A stretch of 17,672 nucleotides of DNA from an uncultured Collinsella sp. (GCA_900542315.1 UQMV01000043.1:1-17672), one strand, 5' to 3'. Shown: positions 7,755 to 15,270, counted from the first letter of the stretch. Notes: generated by a model not told the origin, from the letters alone. Numbers and translations are program-made.

Positions 7755-8885
7755 ATGTCTGAGTTTGCTGCCGGTCCTGCCGGTCGTATCGAGCGTGTCC
7801 GTGCCCTGATGGCCGTGCGTGGCTACGACGCCATCGTGGTTCGCGACGAGGCCAACCTTCGTTGGCTTACGGGCGTGAAGGGCGTCTTCGACTACACCTT
7901 CGAGTTCCCGCACGCTGCGTTTATTACGGCCGACCAGTGCCTGTTCCACACCGACTCGCGCTACCTCAACAGCTTTGAGGAGAACACGCCCGCCGGCAGC
8001 CCCTGGGTCTACGACATGGATGAGGGCACCATCCCCGGTTGGGTCGCCGGCAAGATCGCGGCCAACAAGTGCCGCGTCTGCGCTGTCGAGGACGATATGC
8101 AGATTAATTTCTACCAGGGTATTCAGCGTGGTCTGGAGGACCGTTCCGTCGCCTGCATGTTGCCGCTGATGCACGACGACATCCGCAAGATGCGCGCCAT
8201 CAAGGATGCCGAGGAGATCGAGCTCATGCGCCACGCACAGTCGATCACCGACGCCGCCTTCCAGCACATGCTCGGCTTTATTAAGCCTGGTATGACCGAG
8301 AAGCAGGTTCGCAACGAGCTCGAGAACTTTATGTTCGCCAACGGCGCCGACAGCCTTGCCTTCGGCTCCATCGTGGCGAGCGGTCCCAACACCGCCAACC
8401 CGCATGCCGTGCCGAGCGACCGCGTGATCGAGAAGGGCGACTTCGTCCTCATGGATTACGGCGCGGGCTACTGCGATTATCGTTCCGACATGACGCGCAC
8501 CGTCGTGATGGGCGAGCCTACCCAGGAGCAGCTCGACCTGTACGCGCTCGTGCGCCGTACGCACGAGGAGTGCGTCGCCGCCATCCATCCGGGCGTCGAG
8601 GGCAACGACATCTTCAAGCTCTCCAAGAAGATCATCGGCGATGCCGGCTATGGCGATTACTATAACCATGGCTTGGGCCACGGCGTCGGTATCGATATTC
8701 ACGAGCTGCCCAACTTCAACCGCAGCAAGAATACCATCGAGATCGGCTCGGTTGTCACCATGGAGCCCGGCGTGTACCTGCCCGGTGTGAGCGGCGTGCG
8801 CCTGGAGGACTACGGCGTGGTCACCGAGAACGGTTACGAGCCCTTCACCAAGACCCCGCACGACCTGCACGTTATCGACTGCTAG
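7755..8885 (+). CDS. Xaa-Pro aminopeptidase/dipeptidase, M24 family
   Basis: A 376-residue cytoplasmic metallopeptidase that removes residues before proline in peptides. The N-terminal creatinase-like domain (about 1-135) is followed by the pita-bread M24 catalytic domain. The five dimetal ligands are all visible: D234 and D245 in MDYGAGYCDYRSDMTRT, H309 in HGLGHGVG, E337 in MEPGVY and E351 in RLEDYG. The ATG is preceded by AGAAAGGA, and the leader shares the ten bases ACAAGAAAGG with the efp leader. PepP-type genes directly before efp are a conserved arrangement in Gram-positive bacteria. A terminator after the stop separates it from efp here. Whether it acts on dipeptides (PepQ-like) or longer peptides (PepP-like) cannot be settled from the sequence; I leave out a gene symbol for that reason. 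Confidence 0.93.
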   Translation: MSEFAAGPAGRIERVRALMAVRGYDAIVVRDEANLRWLTGVKGVFDYTFEFPHAAFITADQCLFHTDSRYLNSFEENTPAGSPWVYDMDEGTIPGWVAGKIAANKCRVCAVEDDMQINFYQGIQRGLEDRSVACMLPLMHDDIRKMRAIKDAEEIELMRHAQSITDAAFQHMLGFIKPGMTEKQVRNELENFMFANGADSLAFGSIVASGPNTANPHAVPSDRVIEKGDFVLMDYGAGYCDYRSDMTRTVVMGEPTQEQLDLYALVRRTHEECVAAIHPGVEGNDIFKLSKKIIGDAGYGDYYNHGLGHGVGIDIHELPNFNRSKNTIEIGSVVTMEPGVYLPGVSGVRLEDYGVVTENGYEPFTKTPHDLHVIDC

Positions 8886-8899
8886 TCTACTTCGGTAGA
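8886..8899 (+). other. UUCG-tetraloop hairpin just after the peptidase stop codon
   Basis: TCTAC and GTAGA flank TTCG, giving a five-pair stem closed by C(UUCG)G, an exceptionally stable RNA loop. It begins one base after the TAG. It may protect the mRNA 3' end or act together with the terminator that follows. Confidence 0.5.
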
Positions 8900-8905
8900 T
8901 AGTTT

Positions 8906-8951
8906 GGGGCGGGACGTTCGGATCGATTCGGACGCCCCGCGTTCTCTTTTT
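8906..8951 (+). terminator. intrinsic terminator after the peptidase gene
   Basis: GGGGCG (8906-8911) pairs with CGCCCC (8933-8938). The enclosed bases can form a small inner hairpin (CGGA-TCGA-TTCG). A T-rich run TCTCTTTTT ends at 8951. It separates the peptidase gene from efp. Confidence 0.65.
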
Positions 8952-8982
8952 ATGCGCTCGCTGCAGGCGCCGTCTGCAAGTG

Positions 8983-8988
8983 TATAAT
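8983..8988 (+). promoter_or_regulatory. -10 box of the efp operon promoter
   Basis: A perfect TATAAT stands 57 bases before the efp start codon. The matching -35 region (around 8960-8966, CTGCAG) is weak. It follows directly after the upstream terminator, so a new transcription unit starting near 8995 is likely. Confidence 0.6.
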
Positions 8989-9045
8989 TTCTGTCGTATG
9001 TAATTTGGACGCTTGTGCGTTCTGCCCATAACAAGAAAGGTCGCT

Positions 9046-9609
9046 ATGCCTACCATTTCCACCGCCGACTTCAAGAACGGTCTCGGTCTCCGCATCAAGG
9101 ACAAGGTCTACACCATCGTCGAGTTCCAGCATGTCAAGCCGGGCAAGGGCGGCGCGTTTGTGCGCTACAAGACCCGCGACATCAAGAGCGGCCGCGTCGT
9201 CGAGAACACCTGCAACGCCGGCACCAAGTTCGAGAGCGTCATGCTCACCACCCGTGAGTTCCAGTACCTCTACAACGATGGCGCCGACTACATTTTCATG
9301 GACAACGAGTCCTATGAGCAGGTTCCCGTTCCCGAGGACATGGTGGGCGAGAACTCCAAGTGGCTGCGCGAGAACGACGTCTGCCAGCTGCTCTTCGCCG
9401 ACGATGAGCTCATGGGCGTGACTCCGCCGATGTTCATCGAGACCACTATCGTCCAGACCGACCCGGGCTTTAAGGGCGACACCGTCCAGGGTTCCACCAA
9501 GCCGGCCACGATCGACACTGGCGCTGTCATCCAGGTCCCCATGTACCTCAACGAGGGCGAGGTCATCAAGGTTGACACCCGCGACGGCAAGTTCGTCTCC
9601 CGCGTCTAG
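9046..9609 (+). CDS. efp: translation elongation factor P
   Basis: A 187-residue cytoplasmic translation factor that relieves ribosome stalling at polyproline stretches. It shows the three beta-barrel (KOW-like, OB, C-terminal OB) layout. It begins MPTISTADFKNG as in the family, and the domain I tip loop reads HVKPGKGGAF with Lys34 at the position that is modified or left bare in different lineages. The C-terminal signature from about residue 150 (KGDTVQGSTKPATIDTGA and the following VPMYLNEGE) is intact. AAGAAAGG five bases before the ATG fixes this start; an in-frame GTG at 9013 would add residues that are foreign to the family. No EpmA/YmfI-type modification gene is in the window. It heads the second housekeeping operon. 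Confidence 0.97.
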   Translation: MPTISTADFKNGLGLRIKDKVYTIVEFQHVKPGKGGAFVRYKTRDIKSGRVVENTCNAGTKFESVMLTTREFQYLYNDGADYIFMDNESYEQVPVPEDMVGENSKWLRENDVCQLLFADDELMGVTPPMFIETTIVQTDPGFKGDTVQGSTKPATIDTGAVIQVPMYLNEGEVIKVDTRDGKFVSRV

Positions 9610-9633
9610 CAACCAAATCTTCTAGGAGGACTC

Positions 9634-9996
9634 ATGCCCCAGGAAATCAAGATTGACGGCATCGGCATTTCGCCCGATGTTTTGACCGCCATCGTCTCGC
9701 GCGCCGTGTCCGATGTCGAGGGCATCGCCTCCGTTGGCGTCAAGGACCTTGCCACCAACCTTGTCTCCATGATGCTCTCGTCCAAGGCCCCGGCTTCCGA
9801 GCCGGCGGTCGAGGCCGAGGTCGTCGGCGACAAGCTCTCACTCACCGTGCGTGTCGTGGTGTTCTTTGGCTATCCGTTCAAGAAACTCGCCGAGGCCGTT
9901 CGCGCCGCCGTGGTCGCCGCCATCGATGCCCAGGTTGGCGTTGAGGTCGAGCGCGTTGACGTTTGCATCGACGGCCTCGTTTTCCCCAAGGAGTAA
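9634..9996 (+). CDS. Asp23/Gls24 family envelope stress response protein
   Basis: A 120-residue soluble protein of the Asp23/Gls24 (DUF322) family. The typical pattern is visible: a beta-rich start (IKIDGIGISPDVLTAIVSRAVSDVEGI), the SVGVKDL segment, a variable linker around residues 48-62, a V-rich beta strand (LTVRVVVFFGYPFKKLAEAVRAAV), and the closing VERVDVCIDGLVFPKE. Members sit at the membrane or in the cytoplasm and are linked to cell-envelope stress or alkaline shock in Firmicutes; mechanism is poorly known. The start is well supported by AGGAGG at 9624-9629. A place between efp and nusB is a conserved family context. The nusB start lies four bases after the stop. Confidence 0.9.
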   Translation: MPQEIKIDGIGISPDVLTAIVSRAVSDVEGIASVGVKDLATNLVSMMLSSKAPASEPAVEAEVVGDKLSLTVRVVVFFGYPFKKLAEAVRAAVVAAIDAQVGVEVERVDVCIDGLVFPKE

Positions 9997-9999
9997 CCT

Positions 10000-10587
10000 T
10001 TGAGCCTTAAGGTTTATCGCGGGCGTACACTTGCCCGCAGTCAGGCGCTGCAGCTGCTGTTCCAGGCCGAGGCCACTGACAGCCCGCTCGAGCGCGTCCT
10101 CGAGGGTGATTTTCTGATCTCGAAGGGTCCCCTCGATCCCTATGCGCTGGAGCTGTGTCGCGGTGCCTACGAGCATATCGACCGCATCGACTGCGCTCTG
10201 CGCTCCGTTGCCAAGAACTGGGATCTTATGCGCATGCCCGGCGCCGACCGCAACCTGCTGCGTATCGCCGTTTACGAGATGCGTTTCCTCACCGACGAGG
10301 AGGTCTCGGACGCCATCGTGATCAACGAGGCCGTCGAGCTTGCTAAGGCCTATGGCACCGACCAGTCCGCGTCGTTCGTCAACGGCGTGCTGGGCAAGAT
10401 CGCTCGCAGCGAGGAGCTGCCGGGCGAGGACCTGTACCAAGAACTGCTGGCCGAAGATCGCGCTCGCGAGGAGGCACAGGCTGCCGAGGCTGCCGCAAAG
10501 GCTGCAGCTGCTCAGGCCGAGGCTGGCGTGCTGGCCGAGGGCGCGGACGCTGCTGAGGCCGTCGAGGCCGACTCCGTCGAGGAGTAG
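10000..10587 (+). CDS. nusB: transcription antitermination factor NusB with acidic C-terminal tail
   Basis: A 195-residue protein whose first 140 or so residues form the all-helical NusB domain, which binds BoxA RNA together with NusE/S10 in rRNA antitermination. Visible family segments are ARSQALQLLFQAEA near the start, LDRIDCALRSVAKNW-like helix text, RNLLRIAVYEMRF, the AIVINEAVELAKAYGTDQSASFVNGVLGKIA block, and then a tail. The tail (about 145-195) is almost only Ala and Glu with some Asp, and is not part of the normal fold. The start is a TTG: AAGGAG sits five bases before it, and no ATG in frame leaves the N-terminal ARSQAL helix whole. It is close behind the Asp23-like gene and two bases ahead of xseB. 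Confidence 0.95.
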   Translation: MSLKVYRGRTLARSQALQLLFQAEATDSPLERVLEGDFLISKGPLDPYALELCRGAYEHIDRIDCALRSVAKNWDLMRMPGADRNLLRIAVYEMRFLTDEEVSDAIVINEAVELAKAYGTDQSASFVNGVLGKIARSEELPGEDLYQELLAEDRAREEAQAAEAAAKAAAAQAEAGVLAEGADAAEAVEADSVEE

Positions 10588-10589
10588 TC

Positions 10590-10829
10590 ATGCCAGAGGG
10601 TTCTGTCCGCAACTTTGACGAGATCTCGGACCGTTTGGATCAGATCATCGCTACCGTTCGCTCCAAGGATACCTCCTTGGAGCGTTCGCTCGATCTGTTT
10701 GACGAGGCGATTGAGCTGGGCTCCCGCGCGGTCGACATGGTCGATAAGTTTGAGCTGACGCCGCGAGAGGCCGACAAGCTCGAGCAGGAATACGATGAGG
10801 ATGCGGCAAACGAATCCCAGGATAGCTAG
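10590..10829 (+). CDS. xseB: exodeoxyribonuclease VII small subunit
   Basis: A 79-residue coiled-coil protein of the XseB family, which assembles with XseA to make the single-strand-specific exonuclease VII. The two-helix pattern is clear: FDEISDRLDQIIATVRSKDTSLERSLDLFDEAIELGSR, including the conserved LE-x-S-L-x-x-FE/DEA-x-x-L/G core, then a helix with KFELTPREADKLE. GAGGAG lies six bases before the ATG. Length is normal. Its usual partner gene xseA, which is typically directly upstream, is not in this window, so the large subunit must be encoded elsewhere or be missing. Confidence 0.93.
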   Translation: MPEGSVRNFDEISDRLDQIIATVRSKDTSLERSLDLFDEAIELGSRAVDMVDKFELTPREADKLEQEYDEDAANESQDS

Positions 10830-10864
10830 GCCGCATCTCCGGATACGAATGGTTGATGGCATTC

Positions 10865-11668
10865 ATGAAACGCGTGCGTCTCGATGACGAACTGATTTCA
10901 CAGGGCATCTGCGCCGATCGCGCGGATGCCCTTCGCACTCTTATGGCCGGCTTGGTCTCGAGTGGCGGCGAGCGTTTGACTTCGCCGGGCCTTAAGGTGA
11001 TCCCGGGCCTGCCGCTGCACGTGAAGGGACGCATTCCCTATGTTGGCCGCGGCGGTCTTAAGCTCGAAGGCGCGCTTGATGCGTTTGGTATCAATCCGAC
11101 GGGCCTTGCCTGTCTGGATGTGGGCTGCTCTACCGGCGGCTTTACCGATTGCCTGCTCAAGCGTGGTGCCGCGACCGTTGTCTCGGTCGACGTGGGCCGT
11201 GCCCAGTTCGACTGGTCGCTGCGTCAGGACGATCGCGTGACGCTGCATGAGCGCACAAACGTGACGCAGCTGCCTGAGCTTGGCTATGCCGGCGCCATCG
11301 ACCTGGCTGTGTGTGATGTCTCGTTTACCAGCATCGCGAACATTATCGATGCGGTGCTGGCGTGCCTGGCGCCTACGGGTGCATTCTGCACGCTTGTAAA
11401 GCCGCAGTTTGAGGCTCCGGCGGCGCTGGTGGGCGAGGGCGGCATTGTGACCGATCCCGCCGTGCGCCGCGATACACTCGTTTCGGCAGTTGAACTCTTT
11501 GCCTCCAAGGGGCTGTTCCCAGTCGATGTGTGCGTGTCGCCCATTCATGGTGCCAAGGGAAACGTTGAGTTTTTCCTGTACGGCACGAGATTTGCCCCCG
11601 GTGAACGTGCCGACGATGAGCTGCAATCCCAGGTATCGGTTTTGAGCGAGAAAGCTGCAACGCTATGA
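10865..11668 (+). CDS. tlyA: TlyA family rRNA 2'-O-methyltransferase (hemolysin A-like)
   Basis: A 267-residue cytoplasmic protein with an N-terminal S4 RNA-binding domain (about 1-60) and an FtsJ-like SAM methyltransferase domain. The SAM motif LDVGCSTGGFTDCLL begins at residue 84. The family K-D-K-E set can be traced in GGLKLEGA, CDVSF, LVKPQFE and VEFFLYG. In Mycobacterium TlyA methylates 16S C1409 and 23S C1920 and so sets capreomycin sensitivity; many shorter relatives modify only 23S RNA, and the target here is unknown. The start is uncertain: ATG at 10865 gives MKRVRLDDEL, matching relatives best, while ATG 10856 or TTG 10853 would add three or four residues; no strong ribosome binding site decides. 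The stop overlaps the nadK start as ATGA. Confidence 0.92.
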   Translation: MKRVRLDDELISQGICADRADALRTLMAGLVSSGGERLTSPGLKVIPGLPLHVKGRIPYVGRGGLKLEGALDAFGINPTGLACLDVGCSTGGFTDCLLKRGAATVVSVDVGRAQFDWSLRQDDRVTLHERTNVTQLPELGYAGAIDLAVCDVSFTSIANIIDAVLACLAPTGAFCTLVKPQFEAPAALVGEGGIVTDPAVRRDTLVSAVELFASKGLFPVDVCVSPIHGAKGNVEFFLYGTRFAPGERADDELQSQVSVLSEKAATL

Positions 11669-12525
11669 AGGTCTTTCTGGTTCCCAATTACTACAAGCAA
11701 GAGGCGGTCGAGAGCGGCCTGATGCTCGAGCTTTGGTTGACGCGCCAGGGCTATGAGGTCGCATGGGCTGCCGACCAGCGATCGAAGATTCAAAGCACTC
11801 CTGATATTGACGGCTCCGATCTGGTCATTACGCTCGGCGGTGACGGTACGTTGCTGCGCGCTGCCCGCATCCTCAACCATCGCGAGATTCCCATCCTCGG
11901 TCTTTCCTACGGCCATCTGGGCTTTTTAACTGCTGCGAGCCCCGAGGAGCGCGACATTCTGCAGGTCGTGAGCGACGCCCTTTCCGGCGAGCTGCACGTG
12001 AGCCGTCGCGCCACCATCGCCGCGGATATCGTGTCCGTGCGCGAAGACGGTACGCAGGATGTCGTGCGCACCTTCGCCCTTAACGACATGGCGCTCACGC
12101 GCGGCCCCCTGTCCGATATGGTCGAGTTTGACATCACGGTTTCCGGCCACCATATCGATCGCCTGCGTGGCGACGGCGTGGTCGTGTCCACGGCGACCGG
12201 CTCTACGGGCTATGCGCTTTCGGCCGGCGGCCCCATCGTGAGCCCCGATTACACGGGCATGGTCTGCGTACCCATTGCGCCGCACACCATTCAGGCCCGT
12301 GCCTTCTTGACTTCGCCGAGTGATGTCGTCGAAATCTTTATGTCCGATGACCGTCCGAGCGTTCCGGCGATCGCTATCGATGGACAGTTTATTACCTGCG
12401 ATGGCACCGTCGAGAGTGTGGCGGTGCGCCGAGGTCCCGGTGATGTGCTGCTGCTCGACTACGGCCCTGAGAGCTTCTATAACTCGGTGAGCCGCGTATT
12501 CTACGGAGTCCGTCATGATCGATGA
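11665..12525 (+). CDS. nadK: NAD kinase
   Basis: A 286-residue cytoplasmic enzyme that phosphorylates NAD to NADP. The signature GGDGT is at residues 58-62, the ND pair at 140-141 (FALNDMALTRG), and the Gly-rich DGVVVSTATGSTGY segment at 170-183, all as in the PpnK family. The C-terminal domain ends with the DGQF strand typical of the fold. It overlaps tlyA by four bases at the start and recN by eleven at the end, so expression of tlyA, nadK and recN is coupled. The nadK-recN pair is a widespread arrangement in Gram-positive bacteria. Length is normal and no motif is missing. Confidence 0.97.
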   Translation: MKVFLVPNYYKQEAVESGLMLELWLTRQGYEVAWAADQRSKIQSTPDIDGSDLVITLGGDGTLLRAARILNHREIPILGLSYGHLGFLTAASPEERDILQVVSDALSGELHVSRRATIAADIVSVREDGTQDVVRTFALNDMALTRGPLSDMVEFDITVSGHHIDRLRGDGVVVSTATGSTGYALSAGGPIVSPDYTGMVCVPIAPHTIQARAFLTSPSDVVEIFMSDDRPSVPAIAIDGQFITCDGTVESVAVRRGPGDVLLLDYGPESFYNSVSRVFYGVRHDR

Positions 12526-14143
12526 GCTGCAGGTTTCTAACATTGCACTCATTCGTGAGGCGACGCTGGTGCCGAGTGCCGGCCTGACTGTCCTGACAGG
12601 CGAGACCGGTGCCGGCAAGACCGCGCTGCTCTCGGCCCTTAAGCTTATTTTGGGCGAGCGTGCGGATTCGTCTACGGTGCGCGAGGGCGAGGCGCTGGCG
12701 AGCGTCGAGGCACGCCTGTTTGACGGCCCGCACGACACGGAGGGCTTCACGGTACAGCGCAGCCTTTCTGCCGAGGGCCGCAGCCGCGTGAAGATTGACG
12801 GCTGCATCGCCAGCGTGCGCGAGCTCTCGGAGCGCGTCGGCGTGATGATGGATCTGTGCGGTCAGCATGAGCACCAGCGCTTGCTCGATCCGGCGCATCA
12901 CGTTGCGATGGTCGATGCCTGGGCAGGGCGCCCGGCACTCGAGGCACTCGAGCACTACCGTGCTTGCTTTAAAGCCTCGCGCGCGGCTGCCAAGGAGGTC
13001 CGTCGCGTCGAGGAGGCCTCGCGTGCGCAGGGGAGTCGTGTCGAGGAGGCGCGCTTCGCCCTGGAGCGCATTGCCGAGGTCGACCCCAGGCCGGGTGAGT
13101 ATGAGGAACTCGAACAACTGCTGCCGCGCTCCGAACATGCCGAGGTACTGGTTGCCACGGCTAATGATGCCCATGCATCGCTTGCTGCCGAAGGTGGAGC
13201 GCTCGATGCCGTGAACAGCGCCGTGGCAGAGCTTTCCCGAATGGCTACCGTCGATCGCAAACTGGGCGATATTGCCGATGCGCTTTCGGATGCCTGTATC
13301 TCCCTTGAGGATTGCGCGAACGAGCTTCGTGCCTATCGTGATGGCGTCGCCTTCGACCCGTGCGAGCTCGCTCGCATGCGTGAGCGGTATTCCGACCTCA
13401 AGGGCCTGTTGCGTCAGTGGGGTCCCACCATGGACGATGTTTTCGCCATGCGCGAACGCTCGCAAGAGTTGCTGTCTCTGGTCGATGATGGCGATGAACA
13501 GATCAAAAAGGCGCGTGAGGCACTCGGGAGCGCCGAGCGCGAGTTGTTTGCCGCCGCCAAGGCACTTAAGCGCGCGCGGAATACCGCAGCCCCGCGCTTT
13601 TGCCACGAGGTCGGCCGTCAGATGGCGCGCCTGGAGATGGGTGGCGCCGAGCTCGTCTGGGAGTCGCGCGATCTTCCGCGTGCTGAGTGGACGCCCGTTG
13701 GTCCTTCGAGCTACGAGCTGCTATACCGCAGCGGTGCCGGTTTGACGCCGCGCCCCCTGCGTCGAATTGCGTCGGGCGGCGAGCTCAGCCGCGTCATGCT
13801 GGCAAGCAAGGTTGTCCTCGGTAACGCGGACGGTGTCGATACGCTCGTGTTCGATGAGGTCGATGCAGGTGTCGGCGGCTCTACCGCACGTGCCCTCGCG
13901 AGCGTGCTGGCAGATCTCGCCGCTACGCATCAGGTGATTGTCGTAACCCACTTGGCGCAGGTCGCCGTCATGGCTGACAAGCATTATGTTGTCAGCAAGG
14001 AACCGGGCGATGTTCCCCAGACGCATTTGGACGAGGTAACCGGTGAAGCGCGTATCGCCGAGATTGCCCGCATGTTGAGCGGCGATCAATCCGAGGCAAG
14101 CTTGGCCCACGCAAAGCAGATGCTCGAAGAAGCTCGAGGTTAG
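12515..14143 (+). CDS. recN: DNA repair protein RecN
   Basis: A 542-residue SMC-like ATPase that acts early in double-strand break repair. The Walker A motif GETGAGKT is at 29-36, followed by the family text CGQHEHQRLL near residue 115. A coiled-coil region rich in Arg, Glu and Ala spans about 150-370. The ABC signature SGGELSR starts at 420, and Walker B LVFDEVDAGVGG has D447/E448 as catalytic acids. A switch histidine lies in VVTHLAQVA. The start overlaps nadK and the N-terminus MIDELQVSNIALI matches the family exactly. Length is normal (family about 550). It is the last gene of the plus-strand run and converges with the regulator gene across a shared hairpin. Confidence 0.97.
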   Translation: MIDELQVSNIALIREATLVPSAGLTVLTGETGAGKTALLSALKLILGERADSSTVREGEALASVEARLFDGPHDTEGFTVQRSLSAEGRSRVKIDGCIASVRELSERVGVMMDLCGQHEHQRLLDPAHHVAMVDAWAGRPALEALEHYRACFKASRAAAKEVRRVEEASRAQGSRVEEARFALERIAEVDPRPGEYEELEQLLPRSEHAEVLVATANDAHASLAAEGGALDAVNSAVAELSRMATVDRKLGDIADALSDACISLEDCANELRAYRDGVAFDPCELARMRERYSDLKGLLRQWGPTMDDVFAMRERSQELLSLVDDGDEQIKKAREALGSAERELFAAAKALKRARNTAAPRFCHEVGRQMARLEMGGAELVWESRDLPRAEWTPVGPSSYELLYRSGAGLTPRPLRRIASGGELSRVMLASKVVLGNADGVDTLVFDEVDAGVGGSTARALASVLADLAATHQVIVVTHLAQVAVMADKHYVVSKEPGDVPQTHLDEVTGEARIAEIARMLSGDQSEASLAHAKQMLEEARG

Positions 14144-14161
14144 ATCGTATCTGCGGTGTTG

Positions 14162-14194
14162 GTGGGACAAAATAGACTGAAATTTTTGTCCCAC
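14162..14194. terminator. bidirectional hairpin between recN and the RpiR-type gene
   Basis: GTGGGACAAAA (14162-14172) and TTTTGTCCCAC (14184-14194) are a perfect 11-bp inverted repeat around an 11-base loop. It lies between convergent genes, eight bases from the regulator's stop. There is no long outer T-tract on either strand; the inner A/T block may instead serve. It is most likely a shared terminator. Confidence 0.6.
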
Positions 14195-14202
14195 TACGCG
14201 TT

Positions 14203-15060
14203 TTACTCAACGACCTTGTCCGGCTGGATGAGCTCCTCGTAGTAGCTGATATGTTCGCGAGCGTCTTCAATCTCGGGCAGCAGGAAGTTGTAGATGACTT
14301 CGATGATCATCGTGGCGCTGATCTTAGAGAACGCAAAGTCGCCTGTCGTCAGCAGCGCTTCGTGGTTGACGGTATTAAAAGTGTAGTCTGACAGACGCGC
14401 GAGCGGGGATTTGCTGTCGCTGCTGATGACGACTACGGTTGCGCCGCAGTTGCGAGCCGCTTTTGCCATGCGATTCAGTCGGCGCGATTTGCCGGAGTTT
14501 GAGATTAGCACGATGACGTCACCCGGGCGTAACGTGAGCGCAAAGCCGATTGATGTCTCGCTAATGGTGCTCGCCATGCAGCGCAGGCCCAGCTGCGAAA
14601 ACTTAAACGTCGCATCGAGCGCGACCGCGTTCGTATTGCCCACAGCTGCAAACTCAATAACCCCTGCATGCTTAAGGGCGTGCACAACAGCCGCCAGCGT
14701 ATCGTGGTCGATTCCGTCGATGGTCGCATTAAGCTCGCTCACCTTGGCAGCCAGGATGTTTTTGAGGCTCTGCTCCATATTGTCGAGCGAGACCTCGTCA
14801 GTCAGGCCCTCGTTGCGCTGGCTTTCCAAATCCCTCGCCAACGAAAACTGAAAGCTGCGGAAGCTGCCAAAGCCAAGCTTGCGGCAGAAGCGCGAAACGG
14901 TCGCCTCGGACGTGGCGGCGGCGCGTGAGAGCTGAGCGGCCGTGAGGCGCGGCGCCTCGGACTGGTGCTCCAATATATAGTCGACAATGCGCTGCTCGGA
15001 CTCGCTGTATCCCTGATGGGTGCTTATGAGGGAAAGTGCGCTCTTGCTACTATCGGTCAT
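14203..15060 (-). CDS. MurR/RpiR family transcriptional regulator
   Basis: A 285-residue DNA-binding regulator that in this family senses sugar phosphates. The N-terminal RpiR helix-turn-helix lies within the first 77 residues; TAAQLSRAAATSEATVSRFCRKLGF at about 40-64 holds the recognition helix. The SIS sugar-phosphate domain covers about 110-250, with the ligand loop LISNSGKS at 185-192 and VVVISSDSKSPLA after it. ATG at 15060 is chosen because AGGAG lies six bases before it on the minus strand. An earlier in-frame ATG at 15108 has no ribosome binding site and would overlap the likely -10 box. It is divergent from a fructose-type PTS gene across a spacer full of inverted repeats, so it probably regulates that gene and itself; activator or repressor cannot be told. 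Confidence 0.92.
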   Translation of the reverse strand: MTDSSKSALSLISTHQGYSESEQRIVDYILEHQSEAPRLTAAQLSRAAATSEATVSRFCRKLGFGSFRSFQFSLARDLESQRNEGLTDEVSLDNMEQSLKNILAAKVSELNATIDGIDHDTLAAVVHALKHAGVIEFAAVGNTNAVALDATFKFSQLGLRCMASTISETSIGFALTLRPGDVIVLISNSGKSRRLNRMAKAARNCGATVVVISSDSKSPLARLSDYTFNTVNHEALLTTGDFAFSKISATMIIEVIYNFLLPEIEDAREHISYYEELIQPDKVVE

Positions 15061-15074
15061 GGATGGCTCCTGGT

Positions 15075-15107
15075 TGGCATGAAAATCGGACTTGTTTTTC
15101 AATGCCA
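15075..15107. promoter_or_regulatory. inverted repeat in the regulator's leader (operator candidate A)
   Basis: TGGCATGAAAA (15075-15085) and TTTTCAATGCCA (15096-15107) form an 11-bp inverted repeat with one bulged base around a 10-base centre. It falls at or just after the predicted transcription start of the regulator, a natural place for autoregulation. Confidence 0.5.
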
Positions 15108-15108
15108 T

Positions 15109-15114
15109 AGTATA
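15109..15114 (-). promoter_or_regulatory. -10 box of the RpiR-type gene
   Basis: On the minus strand the hexamer reads TATACT, 49 bases before the start codon. No good -35 is found at 16-18 bases, so activation or an alternative promoter remains possible. Confidence 0.4.
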
Positions 15115-15141
15115 CGGGCATTTTCAAGTACAAGATACACC

Positions 15142-15169
15142 TTGCCGTTTCAAGCGTTGATGGTAAACT
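15142..15169 (+). promoter_or_regulatory. candidate promoter of the PTS gene
   Basis: TTGCCG (15142-15147) and TAAACT (15164-15169) are 16 bases apart, each matching four of six consensus positions. A start near 15176 would lie inside inverted repeat B, and give a leader of about 155 bases. Confidence 0.4.
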
Positions 15170-15206
15170 TTCATCGACCGTTTACGGTCGTGAAAGAACC
15201 TTTCAC
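15168..15206. promoter_or_regulatory. overlapping inverted repeats before the PTS gene (operator candidates B and C)
   Basis: Repeat B: CTTTCATCGACCG (15168-15180) pairs with CGGTCGTGAAAG (15185-15196), 12 pairs with one bulged T around the loop TTTA. Repeat C: GTGAAAG (15190-15196) pairs with CTTTCAC (15200-15206) around AAC. They share the central TGAAAG, so as RNA they exclude each other, and as DNA they present alternating copies of one half-site. This suits binding by the divergent RpiR-type regulator. Confidence 0.5.
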
Positions 15207-15270
15207 CGGAGAATTGCACCTTGTCTCTTCTCACGCGGACGGTAGGTTGGTATCTTTCAGTTGTGGAAAA

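Noticed and set aside
7725..9104. 459-codon minus-strand frame across the peptidase gene and efp start
   Set aside because: It covers a clear M24 peptidase, a terminator and the efp promoter on the plus strand, and the product shows no family signature.
15061..15108. Upstream ATG for the RpiR-type gene
   Set aside because: No ribosome binding site, and the codon touches the likely -10 box; the ATG at 15060 has AGGAG at good spacing.
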